DNA of 64,000 bases from Novosphingobium sp. RL4 (lineage in GTDB: Bacteria; Pseudomonadota; Alphaproteobacteria; Sphingomonadales; Sphingomonadaceae). The notes below the pieces were generated by a model. It was not told the DNA's origin and did not search any database. It saw only the letters and a list, made by a program, of their open reading frames with translations. A program made the translations under genes and the position numbers. The stretch is taken from NCBI RefSeq assembly GCF_035658495.1, contig NZ_CP141944.1:3002001-3066000 (forward strand). Reading direction: 5' to 3'. Positions 25,621-33,792 of the stretch are shown here, piece by piece. Position 1 is the stretch's first letter, and every line of letters starts with the position of its first letter.

Positions 25621-27078
25621 GTGTCGATAGCGCTTCAGAATCAGGCCGAGGTTCACGCCGCGCTGGCTCATGCGCCGATCGGCGCCATGATAATCGACGA
25701 AGCCGGCGTCATCTCCTGGGCGAACCAGGCGGTCGCGGCCCTGCTCGGCGAACCGGACCCTGCCGCGCTGCGCCTGACGCTGGCCTTCGTCTGGCTGCCC
25801 GAAGACGATGCCGAGGTCCTGCGCCAGATGCTGGACATGTTCTTCGCCGCCCCGGCGGATGCCCGGCCCACCTGGTCCCGCGTGGTCCCGATCCAGACGA
25901 TGGAAGGCATCCGGCAAACCGCGGAACTGACGCTGACTTGCGCGCCGGGGGACTTCGACAAGCGCGCATTGCTCTATTTCCAGAGCCTGACCCGCCAGAC
26001 CATCGCCGAAAAGCGCTTCTCCCAGGTCTTCGAGAACCTGCCGCTCGGCGCGCTGGTGGTCGATACCCGCCAGCGCATCGTCCAGGTCAATTCCGCGCTC
26101 GCCAGCGAGTTCGGCTACCCGCGCGAGGAGCTGGTCGGCCAGCCGCTCGAAACGCTGCTGCCCGCCCGCTGCCGTCCGGCGCACCGTGAACATGTCGAAG
26201 GCTATGTCGCGGCGCCGGCATCGCGGATGATGGGCACCGGCCGCGATCTCACCGGGCTCCACCGCTCGGGCCAGGAAATCCCGGTCGAGATCGCCCTCAC
26301 CCGGCTGGAAAACGCGGCGCAGCCGATGTTCATGGCGATCGTCAGCGACATCTCCTCGCGCAAGCGCAGCGAGACGGCGCTCCAGCAGACCAATGCCCAG
26401 CTTGAGGAGTTCACTTACGTCGCCAGTCATGACCTGCGCTCTCCGCTGCGCGGCATCGGCGACCTCGTCACCTGGATTCGCGAGGACCTGAGCGGTTTCG
26501 AACTGCCGGACGACGTGCAGTACAACTTCGACCGGATTTCCCTGCGGATCGACCGGGCCGAACAGATGATCGACGATCTCCTCCGCTATGCCCGCGCCGG
26601 CGTGCGCGACACCGACATGGAGACGATCTCCCCCGCCGAACTGGTGGAGGAGGCGCTCGCCCTCGCCCTGGTGCCGGACAGCTTCACGATCGAGGTGGAC
26701 CTGCAGGGCGGCGATATCGTCGCCCCGCGCGCGCCGCTCTCCACCTCGCTGCGCAACCTCATCGGCAACGCCGTGAAGCACCACGGCGGCGCGTCCGGCC
26801 GCGTGCGCATCACGATGCGCGAGGAAGGCCGCTTCTCGGTCTTCACGGTCGACGATGACGGTCAGGGCGTCACCCCCGGCAACGAGGAGCGCATCTTCAA
26901 GCTGTTCCACCGCGCCTCGCCCGGCACCAATGGAGACGGCGTCGGCCTCGCCTTCACCCGGCGCATGATCAACGCGCACGGCGGCATGGTGACGGTGCGT
27001 TCGCCCGGCGCGCTCGGCGGCGCCTCGTTCGAGATCCACTGGCCGCGCATTCTCCTGAAGGAACACGAGGATGAATGA
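25621..27078 (+). CDS. Cytoplasmic PAS sensor histidine kinase
   Basis: A 485-residue kinase without transmembrane segments. Two PAS domains (about 5-115 and 130-245) precede a HisKA domain with phospho-accepting His in FTYVASHDLRSPLRG near residue 272 and an HATPase domain with NLIGNAVKHHG, DDDGQGV and GDGVGLAFTRRM. The histidine box resembles phytochrome-type kinases. GTG at 25621 is preferred since GGGAG lies five bases upstream; GTG at 25615 is also possible. It overlaps the next receiver gene by eight bases, so the two are probably cognate partners. Confidence 0.92.
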   Translation: MSIALQNQAEVHAALAHAPIGAMIIDEAGVISWANQAVAALLGEPDPAALRLTLAFVWLPEDDAEVLRQMLDMFFAAPADARPTWSRVVPIQTMEGIRQTAELTLTCAPGDFDKRALLYFQSLTRQTIAEKRFSQVFENLPLGALVVDTRQRIVQVNSALASEFGYPREELVGQPLETLLPARCRPAHREHVEGYVAAPASRMMGTGRDLTGLHRSGQEIPVEIALTRLENAAQPMFMAIVSDISSRKRSETALQQTNAQLEEFTYVASHDLRSPLRGIGDLVTWIREDLSGFELPDDVQYNFDRISLRIDRAEQMIDDLLRYARAGVRDTDMETISPAELVEEALALALVPDSFTIEVDLQGGDIVAPRAPLSTSLRNLIGNAVKHHGGASGRVRITMREEGRFSVFTVDDDGQGVTPGNEERIFKLFHRASPGTNGDGVGLAFTRRMINAHGGMVTVRSPGALGGASFEIHWPRILLKEHEDE

Positions 27079-27520
27079 GACCCGCCCCGCACCCGAAACC
27101 ACCTGCGACTACACCGTGCTGGTCGTGGACGACGATGACGTGGCGCTCGAAGGCGTTCTGCGCAGCTTCCGCCGCCACGGCGTGCCGTGCCGCAGCCAGA
27201 CCGCCGGAGACGGATGCGAGGCGCTGGACGTGCTGCGCGGCCGCCATCCCGCCAAGCAGCTCGCCACCCCGGTGATCGTCCTGCTCGATCTCAACATGCC
27301 GAACATGGACGGTTTCCAGTTCCTGGAGGCCCTGCGCGCCGATCCCGAGCTGAAGCGCACCGTGGTCTTCATCCTCAGCACCAGCGCGCGCGAGCAGGAC
27401 CGTTCACGCGCCTACGACGAACATGTCGCCGGATACATGGTGAAGTCCGCCGTCGGCCCGCAGTTCGCCCAGCTCGCCCAGTTCATCACCAAGTACGCAA
27501 CGACCCAGAACCTGCCCTGA
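27071..27520 (+). CDS. Single-domain response regulator (Rcp1/CheY-like)
   Basis: A 149-residue receiver with acidic residues VDDDDV near 20, phospho-acceptor Asp73 in LLDLNMPNMDG, ILSTS and GYMVKS. The VDDDDVALEGVLR start and STSxxEQD stretch are like Rcp1, the receiver partner of bacterial phytochromes. It has no output domain and overlaps the upstream kinase, so it probably relays phosphate, perhaps to the receiver of the downstream GGDEF-EAL protein or another target. Confidence 0.93.
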   Translation: MNETRPAPETTCDYTVLVVDDDDVALEGVLRSFRRHGVPCRSQTAGDGCEALDVLRGRHPAKQLATPVIVLLDLNMPNMDGFQFLEALRADPELKRTVVFILSTSAREQDRSRAYDEHVAGYMVKSAVGPQFAQLAQFITKYATTQNLP

Positions 27521-27588
27521 AACAGGCCGATCGACACGATCCCATGAGCTTGCCTCACGGTCGCCCAACCCCGGAGGACTCGAATACG

Positions 27589-29355
27589 ATGGAATATTCT
27601 CACAACGGCAAGACCGAAATCCACGCCCTCGTGGTGGACGACGACGACGTCGACCGGGAGCGGCTGATCCGCATGCTCCAGCGCGGGCCAAGGTCGATCA
27701 ACGTGATCGAGGCCAGTTCGCAGGCCGAAGCGCTCCAGATCATCCGCCATGCCGAGCCCGCGCTCGACATCGTGTTCCTCGACTTCGGGCTATCCGACGG
27801 GGACGGGCGCGATCTCGTTCCCACCATCCGCGCCGAAGTCGATCAGGACTGCCCGATCGTCGCCGTCACCGGCAATGCCGACGAGCAGATCGCCGCGGAT
27901 TCGATCAAGGCGGGCATGACCGAGTATCTCACCAAGCGCGCGCTTTCCCCCGAACGGGTGGCCGCATCGGTCGAGGAAGGGATCGCCTGGCGCAAGTATC
28001 GGCATGACTTGCGCCGTACCGAGGAGGAACTCACTCACCGCAGCCTGCACGACCCGCTCACCGACCTGCCCAACCGCACCCTGCTGTTCGACCGGCTGGG
28101 ACAGGCCTGCGCCCGCGCGCGCCGCAACGGCAGTTCCTTCGCGGTGATGATGATCGACCTCGACCGCTTCAAGGAGATCAACGACAGCTTCGGCCATGCC
28201 GCCGGCGATGTCGTGCTCACCACCATCGGCCGGCGGCTGCGCGGCCACTTGCGCGAAGTGGATACGGTGGCAAGGCTCGGCGGCGACGAATTCGCGCTGC
28301 TGCTTCAGGACGTGCCCGACTACGACACCGCAACCGGCCTTGCCGGGAAACTGGCACGCGTGATCGAACAGCCGATCGTCCACGAGAACCGCATCCTCCA
28401 TGTCGGCGCCTCGATCGGCATCGCCATGTGCCCGCAGCGCGGCTATGCCCCCACCGGCCTGCTCTCCGCCGCCGACGATGCGATGTATGCGGCCAAGCGC
28501 GGGCTCGACAAGCTCGTGACCAGCCGCGAGAATCTGCCCGCCGCACCTGCCTTCGATCCCAAGGACATGCTGGAAGAGATCGACCAGGCCATCTCCCACG
28601 ATGCCCTGGAATGGCACTGGCAGCCCAAGGTCGACCTTCGCGACGGGCGCGTGCTCGGCTTCGAGGCGCTGGTCCGCTGGCGCCATCCGCGCAGCGGCAA
28701 CATCCCCGCCGACCAGCTCATCCGCACGGTCGAACAGTCGCCCCTGCTGGAAACCTTCACCAACCAGTGCCTAGATACCGTGCTGGCCCAGTTCGCCCGC
28801 ATCCAAGACAAGGTGGACGGCGCGTCCATCGCCATCAACGTCTCGGCCCGGATGCTCGAACGGCCGACTTTCGTGGACAGCGTGGTCGAACTGATCGAAT
28901 GCCACCGCATCGCCCCCGAGCGGGTGACGCTGGAGCTGACCGAAACCGCGCTCATCACCAACCCCTCGCAAGCCAAGCGGGTGATCGAAAGCCTGCACGA
29001 GCACAAGATCCCGCTCTCCATCGACGATTTCGGGGCGGGCTTCACCTCGTTCGGCTACTTGCGCGAATTCGCGATCAGCGAGATCAAGATCGACCGCTCG
29101 TTCATCTCGCGCTTCACCGAGAACCGCTTCGACCAGTCCCTGGTCAACAGCCTCGTGGTGCTCTGCGAAAGCCTCGGCATCCCGCTGGTGGCCGAGGGCG
29201 TGGAGAATCCCGAGACGCAGGAACTGCTCGTCTCGCTCGGCTGCAATGCCGGGCAAGGCTACGGCATCTGCAAGCCGATGCCTTATGACGACGTGCTCGA
29301 CTGGATGGACTCCTGGCGCAACCAGACCCCGATGATCCGGCAGGTCAACGCCTGA
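27589..29355 (+). CDS. Receiver-GGDEF-EAL c-di-GMP response regulator
   Basis: About 588 residues: receiver at 10-130 (VDDDDVDRERL, phospho-acceptor Asp65 in FLDFGLSDGDG), GGDEF at about 155-320 with RLGGDEF and an RxxD inhibitory site (REVD) five residues before it, and EAL at about 335-575 with FEALVRW and DDFGAG. It is the likely output of the preceding kinase-receiver pair. The ATG at 27589 has GGAGGA upstream; an in-frame ATG at 27544 has weaker support. Both catalytic domains look intact, so phosphorylation may set the balance of synthesis and breakdown. Confidence 0.93.
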   Translation: MEYSHNGKTEIHALVVDDDDVDRERLIRMLQRGPRSINVIEASSQAEALQIIRHAEPALDIVFLDFGLSDGDGRDLVPTIRAEVDQDCPIVAVTGNADEQIAADSIKAGMTEYLTKRALSPERVAASVEEGIAWRKYRHDLRRTEEELTHRSLHDPLTDLPNRTLLFDRLGQACARARRNGSSFAVMMIDLDRFKEINDSFGHAAGDVVLTTIGRRLRGHLREVDTVARLGGDEFALLLQDVPDYDTATGLAGKLARVIEQPIVHENRILHVGASIGIAMCPQRGYAPTGLLSAADDAMYAAKRGLDKLVTSRENLPAAPAFDPKDMLEEIDQAISHDALEWHWQPKVDLRDGRVLGFEALVRWRHPRSGNIPADQLIRTVEQSPLLETFTNQCLDTVLAQFARIQDKVDGASIAINVSARMLERPTFVDSVVELIECHRIAPERVTLELTETALITNPSQAKRVIESLHEHKIPLSIDDFGAGFTSFGYLREFAISEIKIDRSFISRFTENRFDQSLVNSLVVLCESLGIPLVAEGVENPETQELLVSLGCNAGQGYGICKPMPYDDVLDWMDSWRNQTPMIRQVNA

Positions 29356-29356
29356 A

Positions 29357-29375
29357 AGGTCATGGGTCATGACCT
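29357..29375. promoter_or_regulatory. Inverted repeat after GGDEF-EAL gene
   Basis: AGGTCATG and CATGACCT are perfect 8-base arms around GGT, beginning just past the stop codon and 117 bases before the next gene. It could be an operator for the DUF385-dehydratase operon; no regulator is adjacent. Confidence 0.3.
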
Positions 29376-29376
29376 G

Positions 29377-29407
29377 ATCACCGGGGCGCGGACTACGCCC
29401 CGGTGAT
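29377..29407 (+). terminator. Strong hairpin between operons
   Basis: ATCACCGGGGCG pairs perfectly with CGCCCCGGTGAT over 12 bases with a seven-base loop. No U-run follows, so termination efficiency is uncertain. Confidence 0.5.
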
Positions 29408-29491
29408 ACCTGCGCGGCATCGGTCCATCGCTGCTGGACCCTGCCTGCGCCTTTCGCGATCCTCCCGCCGAAATCAGGAGAGGAACGCGTC

Positions 29492-30007
29492 ATGAGCGAC
29501 GAATCGGCAGCGGCGATCAGCGCCGTGCGGCGCGACTGGGTTACCGAACACCGCGACATGTATCTGGGCTCCGGCGGCGCGCAGGGGCACATCATGGACA
29601 TCACCCCCGTCGGCGGCCGGGCCTTCGCCACGCATTGCCTGGTCAAGTACACCGGTCGCAAGAGCGGGAAGGTCTTCATCACCCCCCTGTGCTACGCGGA
29701 TATCGGCGGCGAAGTGGTGATCTGCGGCTCCAAGGGCGGAGCGGACACGCATCCGCAATGGTATCTCAACCTCGTTGCCCGCCCCGAAGTCGAATTCCAG
29801 ATCGCCACGCAGGCCTTCCGGGGCACATGGCGCGAACCCGAAGGCGCCGAGCGCGGGAAGGTCTGGGACTTCTTCGTGGACTGCCACCCCTTCTACGCCG
29901 CCTACCAGACCTCGACCGAACGGGTCCTGCCGCTGGTGCTGATGAAGGCGGAAACCGAAATCCCCGTGTTCCGGCCCGAAGAGGCCACCGGCATCCGCAC
30001 CGCCTGA
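29492..30007 (+). CDS. DUF385/nitroreductase-family (deazaflavin-type) protein
   Basis: A 171-residue split-barrel protein with the family's VKYTGRKSGKVFITPL segment near 52-68, GGEVVICGSKGGADTHPQWYLNL and the final RVLPLVLMKA region. Relatives in mycobacteria use F420H2; in sphingomonads the cofactor is less certain. It is 37 bases upstream of a FAS1-like dehydratase gene and probably in one operon, suggesting a role in degradation of a lipid, steroid-like or aromatic compound. The substrate cannot be told. Confidence 0.86.
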   Translation: MSDESAAAISAVRRDWVTEHRDMYLGSGGAQGHIMDITPVGGRAFATHCLVKYTGRKSGKVFITPLCYADIGGEVVICGSKGGADTHPQWYLNLVARPEVEFQIATQAFRGTWREPEGAERGKVWDFFVDCHPFYAAYQTSTERVLPLVLMKAETEIPVFRPEEATGIRTA

Positions 30008-30044
30008 CCCTTTTCGCACCGCATTTTCAGGACATCCATTCGCC

Positions 30045-31211
30045 ATGAGCACCACCACGATCGACTTTTCGGATATCGACCAGTACCTCGGCAAGACCAT
30101 GGACTTTTCGCCCATGCGCGAACCTGTCGCCAACAACGACATCCGGCGCTGGGTCCATGCCATGCATTACGCCAACCTGCTGCACTTCGATCCGGCCACT
30201 TTCGAGGCCAGCCGCTGGGGCCGCCTGGTCGCGCCGCAGAGCTTCGCCATCGCCACGGACGACGGCCACGGCGCCGCACCGGCCTGCGTGGGCTGCATCC
30301 CGAACTCGCACCTGCTGTTCGGCGGTGACGAATGGTGGTTCCACGGCCCCCGCATCGAGGCCGGAGACGTGGTGACGAACACCCGCATCCCCTTCGACTA
30401 CAAGGTCAAGGAAACCGGGTTCGGCCCCACCTGCTTCCAGCGCGGGGACAACAACTATTCGAACCATAAAGGCGAGCAGATCGCCACGCAGCGCTCCACC
30501 GCGATCCGCTACCTCGCCCATGCCGGCGGCGATTCCGTGAAGGCCGACGAATTCGAAGAGCCGGAATGGACCGACGAGGCGATCGCCGCACTCGAAGACC
30601 GCAAGTTCGCCTGGGTGAAGATGCTTCACGACCTTGGCCACAAGGAGCGCTGGTGGGATGACGTGGCGGTGGGAGACCAGCTTCCCGAACGCGTCTTCGG
30701 CCCGCACTCGATCGCCAGCTTCGCGACCGAGTGGCGCGCCTATATCGTCAACACCTGGGGGACGATGAACCTGCGCAAGAATGACCTCGAAGCGCTGGGC
30801 TTCACGCGCGAGATGGCCGGGTACGAGAACGACCCGGACATGATGCTGGTCAACCCCTCGCTTACCGACGGCGCCTATTACGGCCCCTCGCGCGGACACC
30901 TGTTCCCGAAATACGCCCGCCGCATCGGCATGCCGCGCGGCTACGGCTATGGTGCCTCGATGGGTTCGTGGGTCACGGATTTCCTGGCAGGATGGGCGGG
31001 CGAGCATGGCATGGTCGTCCATTCCATCGCCAATTATCGCGGCCCGGCGCTCACCGGCGACGTGACGATCCAGACCGCCGAAGTGACCGAGAAGTCAGTC
31101 GACGCGGAAGGCCGCCATCTCGTCCACGTCAAGCACCTCATGACCAACCAGAACGGCAAGACCATGTGCACCGGCACGGCGGAGATCGCACTGCCGAAGA
31201 AGGCGGGCTGA
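30045..31211 (+). CDS. FAS1-like dehydratase / MaoC-type hot-dog protein
   Basis: A 388-residue double hot-dog protein. The N-terminal half matches the FAS1-like dehydratase domain (ANNDIRRWVHAMHYANLLHFDPATF near 29-53, then APQSFAIATDDGHG), the C-terminal half is MaoC-like (IASFATEWRAYIVNTWG..., ending in HLVHVKHLMTNQNG). Such proteins hydrate enoyl-CoA thioesters or act on related acyl substrates. It is likely co-transcribed with the DUF385 gene. A bidirectional terminator separates it from phzF. Confidence 0.87.
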   Translation: MSTTTIDFSDIDQYLGKTMDFSPMREPVANNDIRRWVHAMHYANLLHFDPATFEASRWGRLVAPQSFAIATDDGHGAAPACVGCIPNSHLLFGGDEWWFHGPRIEAGDVVTNTRIPFDYKVKETGFGPTCFQRGDNNYSNHKGEQIATQRSTAIRYLAHAGGDSVKADEFEEPEWTDEAIAALEDRKFAWVKMLHDLGHKERWWDDVAVGDQLPERVFGPHSIASFATEWRAYIVNTWGTMNLRKNDLEALGFTREMAGYENDPDMMLVNPSLTDGAYYGPSRGHLFPKYARRIGMPRGYGYGASMGSWVTDFLAGWAGEHGMVVHSIANYRGPALTGDVTIQTAEVTEKSVDAEGRHLVHVKHLMTNQNGKTMCTGTAEIALPKKAG

Positions 31212-31224
31212 CGACGGTATCGTG

Positions 31225-31258
31225 AAACTCGTCCCGGCGCGCTCCGGGACGAGATTTC
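31225..31258. terminator. Bidirectional terminator between dehydratase and PhzF genes
   Basis: CTCGTCCCGG pairs perfectly with CCGGGACGAG around a six-base loop; ATTTCC follows on the plus strand and TTTCAC on the minus strand. Confidence 0.7.
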
Positions 31259-31259
31259 C

Positions 31260-32129
31260 TCAGAACGGCCCCGGCAGTGCCCCGCCTTCCGAAACCGTGG
31301 TAGCCTTGCCTGCAATCCAGACCGCGCCATCCGCATCCCGGCGGCAATGGACCAGCCCGTCCGCGCCGACCTTCCGCCCTTGCGCCGCGACATAGGGCCC
31401 TTGCGCCTGCCCGCTGGCGAAGAGGTACTGCGCGACCGCCGCATTGAGGCTGCCGGTCACCGGGTCCTCGCAAAGGCGCCCGCTCGCATCGGCGAAGAAG
31501 GCCCGCAGCTCCCACTGGGCCGCGCTGCCAGCCGCGCTGCCAGCCGCACTGGTCGTCGTTATGGGGCCAAGCAGCGCGACATCGGTATGCAGCGGCGCGC
31601 GTGCCGCCGGCTCGGCCGCCAGCACCGCTTCGGCCGACGTAAGGTGGAGCACCTTCCACCCCGGCCCGTTGGCGGCATGGACCCCGGCAAGGACATCGCC
31701 TTCGTCAACACCGCAAAGCCTGATCGTCTCGGCGAGATCCTCCGCGTCCAAAGGCCCCGACCGCACCAGGGCCGGCGCGCGGAAGGCGAGCATTTCCCTT
31801 TCCTGCCGCACTTCGACGAGGCCGATGCCGCACTCCTGCACGATCGTTCCCGCTGTCCGGGGCACGCCGCCTGCCGCCAGCCAGGCATGGGCGCTGCCAA
31901 GCGTCGGGTGCCCCGCGAAAGGCAGTTCGCCCGCCGGATAGAAGATCCTCACCCGGTAATCCGCGGCCGGATCGGTGGGCGGCAGCAGGAAGGTCGTTTC
32001 CGAATAGCCGAGCCAGCGGGTGATCCGCTGCATCGTTTCGCTGTCGAGATCCTCCCCGCCGCGCACGACCGCCAGCGGATTCCCGCTGAGCGGCCCCGAG
32101 CCGAACACATCCACCAGATCAAGTTGCAT
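31260..32129 (-). CDS. PhzF-family epimerase/isomerase-like protein
   Basis: A 289-residue protein of PhzF fold, two diaminopimelate-epimerase-like halves. Present are SGNPLAVV at 14-22, the catalytic-type Glu44 in GYSETTFLLP, FAGHPTLGSAHAWL in the first half and EDPVTGSLNAAVAQYL in the second. PhzF isomerises DHHA in phenazine synthesis, but most relatives, like this one without phenazine genes nearby, have unknown substrates. ATG 32129 is chosen since the domain begins there; ATGs at 32159 and 32180 are possible. A short direct repeat encodes SAAGSAAGSAA in a surface loop. Confidence 0.88.
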   Translation of the reverse strand: MQLDLVDVFGSGPLSGNPLAVVRGGEDLDSETMQRITRWLGYSETTFLLPPTDPAADYRVRIFYPAGELPFAGHPTLGSAHAWLAAGGVPRTAGTIVQECGIGLVEVRQEREMLAFRAPALVRSGPLDAEDLAETIRLCGVDEGDVLAGVHAANGPGWKVLHLTSAEAVLAAEPAARAPLHTDVALLGPITTTSAAGSAAGSAAQWELRAFFADASGRLCEDPVTGSLNAAVAQYLFASGQAQGPYVAAQGRKVGADGLVHCRRDADGAVWIAGKATTVSEGGALPGPF

Positions 32130-32304
32130 TTTTTCGAGTAGCCTTTCGTATCCCGGCATTCGGGCATAGCCTCGTTTCATCGCAGGACAGCCTCGCCCCG
32201 TCTTTGGCCCTTCGCGATTTTTTCTGCGGTTCATTCAAGGTTGAGGAGCAAGATCGCAGGCGGACCGTTACAGCAACAAGATCCATTCCAGGAAGGAAAC
32301 TTCG

Positions 32305-32676
32305 ATGAAAAAGACCCTGCTGGCGCTCACCATGGCCGCGCTCGTGCTGCCGATGGCCGCCCCCGTGGCCGCCGCGCCGCACCACGATCGCCGCGGCCAT
32401 GACCGTTACGATCGCCGCGATTACGATTCGCGCGGCCGTTACAAGGAGCCGCGCCGCATGTCCCGCAACGATCACGCATGGCGCGGCCGTGACGGCCGCT
32501 ACTACTGCAAGCGCGACAACGGTACGACCGGCCTCATCATCGGCGCGGGCGCGGGCGCACTGGCCGGTCACGAGATCGCCGGCAGCGGCGACCAGACCCT
32601 TGGCACGATCCTCGGCGGTGTCGCCGGTGGCCTGCTCGGCCGCGAGATCGACAAGGGCGACGTGAAGTGCCGTTGA
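32305..32676 (+). CDS. Glycine-zipper 2TM-domain exported protein (copy 1)
   Basis: A 123-residue protein with a signal peptide (cleavage after AAPVAAA, about residue 24), a His/Arg/Tyr/Asp-rich basic middle, and a C-terminal glycine-zipper domain starting at NGTTGLIIGAGAGALAGHEIAG and ending in GGLLGREID plus a terminal Cys. Glycine-zipper proteins of this type associate with the outer membrane; the function is unknown. A paralogue with the same layout is at 37312. AGGAAGGAA precedes the ATG, and a strong terminator follows. Confidence 0.85.
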   Translation: MKKTLLALTMAALVLPMAAPVAAAPHHDRRGHDRYDRRDYDSRGRYKEPRRMSRNDHAWRGRDGRYYCKRDNGTTGLIIGAGAGALAGHEIAGSGDQTLGTILGGVAGGLLGREIDKGDVKCR

Positions 32677-32707
32677 TCGGTTGATTCCGGGCCTCTGGAC
32701 AGGAACG

Positions 32708-32744
32708 AAAAAGCGCGTCGTCCCCGTGGACGGCGCGTTTTTTT
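32708..32744. terminator. Bidirectional rho-independent terminator
   Basis: CGCGTCGTCC pairs with GGACGGCGCG (one G-U pair) around CCGT, with AAAAA before and TTTTTTT after. It serves the glycine-zipper gene on the plus strand and the diguanylate cyclase on the minus strand. Confidence 0.9.
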
Positions 32745-32771
32745 ATCAGGTCGTAAACGTCAGGGTTGCCG

Positions 32772-33560
32772 TCAGAGGTGACCCGAGACGAGCCGGAGAT
32801 GATGCTCCGGAGACGGTTCCGCTGCGGAAACCGTGCGGTTGCGGCCTTGTCGCTTGGCTTCGTACAGCGCCTCGTCCGCGCGGCGCATGGCTTCCGCCAG
32901 CGATAGTCCGTGCGTTGCCGAGACGCCGAGGCTGAGCGTGGGCACGACCTTGCCGCCAGAGAACGTCGAAACCGCGAGATCGGCAACCGTGCCGCGCAGG
33001 CGCTCGGCGGCGGCATGGGCTTCACGGCCGCTGCGGGCATGGAGGAACAGGCCGAACTCCTCGCCGCCCAGCCTTCCGCACAAGTCCCCCGCGCGCAGAT
33101 TGGCCTGGATCGCATCGCCGATGGCCACCAGCACCCGGTCCCCCACGCTATGGCCGAAACCGTCGTTGATCTGCTTGAAATGATCGACATCAGCCACGAT
33201 CAGCCAGCCCGCACGCTCCTCCATCGCCTCGCGGGTCATCTCGATGAAGACGTCGCGATTGGTGAGCCCGGTCATCCCATCCACCCGGGCCATACGCTCC
33301 AACCGCTTGAAGGCCTGCGCCAGTTCCCCGTGCAGCGCCGCGATCCGCACCTGCTGCCGCATCAGCACGAGGCAGACCGGTGCCGACACGGCAAGTGCGA
33401 TCACCACGCCCAGCACCAGCAGCCCCCCTGCGTTCCCGCTCGCCGCACGGTCAGCCATGGCCAGCCCCGGCACGACGTGCGCCAGTTGCAACAGCAGCAC
33501 GGTGGTCAGCACCGATAATCCGGTGCCGGCAGCGACATTGCGCAAGCCGTGACTCTTCAT
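32772..33560 (-). CDS. Membrane-bound diguanylate cyclase
   Basis: A 262-residue protein with two transmembrane helices (about 12-35 and 45-68) enclosing a short periplasmic loop, a short coiled coil, and a C-terminal GGDEF domain (about 85-250). The active-site variant GGEEF is catalytically valid, and an RxxD inhibitory site (RAGD) lies five residues before it, so c-di-GMP synthesis with product inhibition is expected. There is no EAL domain. The small loop leaves the input signal unclear. Confidence 0.92.
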   Translation of the reverse strand: MKSHGLRNVAAGTGLSVLTTVLLLQLAHVVPGLAMADRAASGNAGGLLVLGVVIALAVSAPVCLVLMRQQVRIAALHGELAQAFKRLERMARVDGMTGLTNRDVFIEMTREAMEERAGWLIVADVDHFKQINDGFGHSVGDRVLVAIGDAIQANLRAGDLCGRLGGEEFGLFLHARSGREAHAAAERLRGTVADLAVSTFSGGKVVPTLSLGVSATHGLSLAEAMRRADEALYEAKRQGRNRTVSAAEPSPEHHLRLVSGHL

Positions 33561-33792
33561 GCGGATGGAACCCTACCCCGTTGATACCCTCGCGTGCATG
33601 TAATGCATGATAGTTAATTATTTGTCATTTCACGCCATTGCGAACTAACCGCGCCATGCAGCAGCCTAGGGTCACCCCCTAAACGGTGCGGAAAACCATC
33701 TTAGTCTATCGGCTCTAAAAGCCCTTCCCATGCTCCCGGCTCCTCGGTGCCGGGAAGGCACCGTCATGCAACGCAGGGGAAGAAGACAGCAC

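Noticed and set aside
30027..31022. Minus-strand frame antisense to the FAS1-like dehydratase
   Set aside because: Shadow of the well-supported plus-strand gene; Val/Arg/Asp/His-rich composition and no domain.
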